Source: Gemmatimonadota bacterium
GTDB taxonomy: Bacteria > Gemmatimonadota > Gemmatimonadetes > Longimicrobiales > Gaopeijiaceae
DNA length: 43,342 nucleotides
Reading direction: 5' to 3'
Assembly (NCBI GenBank): GCA_016873995.1
Contig: VGVR01000028.1
Span: 1-43,342 of the forward strand
Positions 42,159-43,342 of this stretch are shown here, piece by piece. How positions within the stretch are numbered: the first letter of the stretch is position 1; each line of letters begins with the position of its first letter. The position numbers were made by a program, and so were the translations under genes. The notes beneath the pieces were generated by a model. It had not been told where the DNA came from. It saw only the letters and a list, made by a program, of their open reading frames with translations, and did not search any database.

Positions 42159-43133
42159 TCACCCCGTCTTGAAGACGAAGAGGTTCGCCCCGGGAACGAG
42201 GGAGGGATCGCACACGATGTTCCGCCCATTGATCGGCGGGCTCACAACGATCTGTTCAAACGTCCAACTGCGTCCCGCATCCGTTGATCGATACGCTTGG
42301 ATGGATCCCCGGCAGACGTACATCCGCAATGCCCCATCAGCGGCGAGCGCCAGCTCCGGGACGCCGCCGATGCTGAACGTCGCCTCACGGGTAAAGGTCA
42401 GCCCGTCCGCCGAGCGCGCCATGATAGTCTTCTGCCCGTTGGAAATCGCCATCAGCCATGTGCCATCCGCGAGCGCAAGCAGCGAAGGATCGGTGAGGGT
42501 CTCGGACCCTGCTATGGTGAACGCCAACCCCTTCGTTGTGAAGTTGATACCATCGCTCGACTCCGCGATGCACATGGCCTTCGTGGTCACGGTGTTCGGG
42601 GGGCCAAAGCCCCAGTAGTAGACTAGGCGCACGCGCCCGTCCGGCAGGAGCGTCGCATCTGGATCCACGATGCCAGCCGCGTTAGCGATGCCATCCACCG
42701 TGATCTGGCCCAGCACGCGCGCCGAATCTCTCTCAAGCCGGGCGACCCAAACGTACCCACGCGCACCATTGACGTAGTAGATGAACACGGAGCCGTCGGC
42801 GCGCCGCACGGCGTCCGGCACCGAGGCGTGATCAAGCACCTGGCGCGACCCACTGATCGTCAGGCCATCTATGGTCTGCCCCACGACGACCTGGTGGTAG
42901 TACGGGCCGGATGGATCCATCACGGGCGAGCCAGCATGGCCCACCGAGATCACGCAGGGTGGCGGGGAACCGGAGGTCACAGGCGGCGGCGTAGAGGTAT
43001 CGGCGAGGTCCGTAACGCCGGCGCAGGCGGCTATAGTCGCCACGAGACCCACGTGCACCGCGCGCACAGATGCGACGCGCGGCTTGCACGCCAATGCCCT
43101 CGCCTCGAGTACGCCTCGACTCATGACATCCAT
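42159..43133 (-). CDS. Beta-propeller (BNR/sialidase-like) lipoprotein
   Basis: About 324 residues from ATG 43133, with a lipobox in ATIAACAG and a Thr/Pro linker TSTPPPVTSGSPPP. Then propeller-like blades: SVPDAVRRADGSVFIYYVNG, DPDATLLPDGRVRLVYYWGF, SLLALADGTWLMAISNGQK, PELALAADGALRMYVCRGSIQAYRSTDAGRSWTFEQIV and SLVPGANLFVFKTG; the S-x-D-x-G-x-x-W motif in STDAGRSWTF is a BNR repeat. Family members bind or cleave glycans; no catalytic residues can be assigned. Starts at 43163 and 43124 are possible. It lies beside the T2SS operon, and could be one of its cargoes or a surface protein. Confidence 0.75.
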   Translation of the reverse strand: MDVMSRGVLEARALACKPRVASVRAVHVGLVATIAACAGVTDLADTSTPPPVTSGSPPPCVISVGHAGSPVMDPSGPYYHQVVVGQTIDGLTISGSRQVLDHASVPDAVRRADGSVFIYYVNGARGYVWVARLERDSARVLGQITVDGIANAAGIVDPDATLLPDGRVRLVYYWGFGPPNTVTTKAMCIAESSDGINFTTKGLAFTIAGSETLTDPSLLALADGTWLMAISNGQKTIMARSADGLTFTREATFSIGGVPELALAADGALRMYVCRGSIQAYRSTDAGRSWTFEQIVVSPPINGRNIVCDPSLVPGANLFVFKTG

Positions 43134-43210
43134 AATTCGAACGATACACCGCCTGATCACCACCGCAACTGCCGCCCCTCAGCCGCCAGCAGGAGCGCCC
43201 AAAGCGCGTT

Positions 43211-43342
43211 CTACAGCGAGGAGGACGTGAGGTGACCCCCGAAGTTGATCCAGTTATGACGGAATTCCGGGGTTGTGGCGAGGGTATTCTCGCGTTGTTG
43301 ATGTTCCTGTCTGAACTCCGCGGGGGTGAGCCCGCGAAGTGA
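43211..43342 (-). CDS. IS3-family-like transposase C-terminus (partial at the window edge)
   Basis: 44 codons before the TAG at 43213-43211. The text SLRGLTPAEFRQEHQQ resembles the end of the integrase-core region of IS3-family OrfB (L-G-x-TPAEF), followed by HNWINFGGH, which is encoded by the element's terminal inverted repeat. The reading frame passes the repeat and ends 20 bp into flanking DNA. The rest of the gene lies outside the window, so family and activity are uncertain. Confidence 0.65.
   Translation of the reverse strand, partial: SLRGLTPAEFRQEHQQRENTLATTPEFRHNWINFGGHLTSSSL
43233..43342. mobile_element. Left part of an IS3-family-like insertion sequence
   Basis: Starting at 43233, TGACCCCCGAAGTTGATCCAG reads like an IS3-family terminal repeat, which begins with TG; the frame described above enters it in reverse. 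The other end, the target duplication and the remaining transposase are outside the window. Confidence 0.6.

Noticed and set aside
1..43342. CRISPR array, prophage block, integrative element or known defence island
   Set aside because: No regularly spaced repeats, no phage structural genes, and only one toxin-antitoxin pair plus an isolated caspase-like gene were seen.

Overview
The window is a high-GC bacterial chromosome segment with tightly packed genes, many ATGA or GTGA start/stop overlaps, Sec, Tat and lipoprotein signals, a TonB-type protein and a type II secretion (T2SS) operon, so a Gram-negative (diderm) organism. A decayed MacB/FtsX-like permease of the 'ADOP' type, an adjacent DUF1800/DUF1501 pair, a NosR-like flavoprotein and PQQ-dehydrogenase/cytochrome c genes together suggest Gemmatimonadota, with Acidobacteriota or a related soil/marine phylum possible. 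This placement is inference; no rRNA or universal marker lies in the window.

Layout, left to right. 1-433: start of a TonB-family gene (minus strand). 0.6-3.2 kb: a monofunctional peptidoglycan glycosyltransferase followed by an exported D-aminoacylase-like amidohydrolase. 3.2-5.6 kb (minus): a MarR regulator, ABC ATPase and ABC-2 permease exporter operon with overlapping genes and a palindrome across the regulator's start codon. 5.8-8.4 kb: an AI-2E/PerM-like permease, an Rcp1-like single-domain response regulator, a small Tat-like membrane protein and an exported rhodanese. 8.4-11.2 kb (minus): a NosR-like FMN/polyferredoxin membrane protein and a DUF4332 helix-hairpin-helix protein. 11.2-13.4 kb: a transketolase-like enzyme, closed by a strong hairpin shared with a convergent coiled-coil lipoprotein gene. 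14.6-17.2 kb (minus): a PQQ-dehydrogenase/diheme cytochrome c pair and tRNA-Ala(UGC).

17.3-28.2 kb is an accessory-looking stretch with several broken genes: a DUF4015 glycoside-hydrolase-like gene with two in-frame stops, an aminotransferase, a VapBC-type toxin-antitoxin pair, an ArsR/SRPBCC operon with its own start-codon palindrome, an ADOP permease pseudogene with four point lesions and a deletion, a second response regulator closely similar to the first, a histone-H1-like protein, a caspase-like protein with a probable frameshift, and an exported RidA-family protein. 28.3-32.3 kb (minus) is a four-gene exported module: DUF1800, DUF1501, a blue-copper lipoprotein and a beta-barrel-like protein. 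32.5-41.8 kb (minus) is an eleven-gene T2SS operon in the order H-I-J-K-L-M-C-D-E-F-G, a circular permutation of the textbook C-to-M order, in which the GspI-like pseudopilin has no leader peptide. The right edge holds a beta-propeller-like lipoprotein and the end of an IS3-like insertion sequence.

Functionally the segment is dominated by envelope and export work: T2SS, exporter, cell-wall enzymes, periplasmic redox proteins and Tat/Sec-exported proteins. I found no CRISPR array, no phage block and no complete defence island. The most unusual points are the rotated T2SS operon with its leaderless pseudopilin, the DUF1800/DUF1501/cupredoxin/barrel module, the paired AT-rich start-codon operators, and the run of genes damaged by apparent 1-nt losses, which could be real decay or residual sequencing error.
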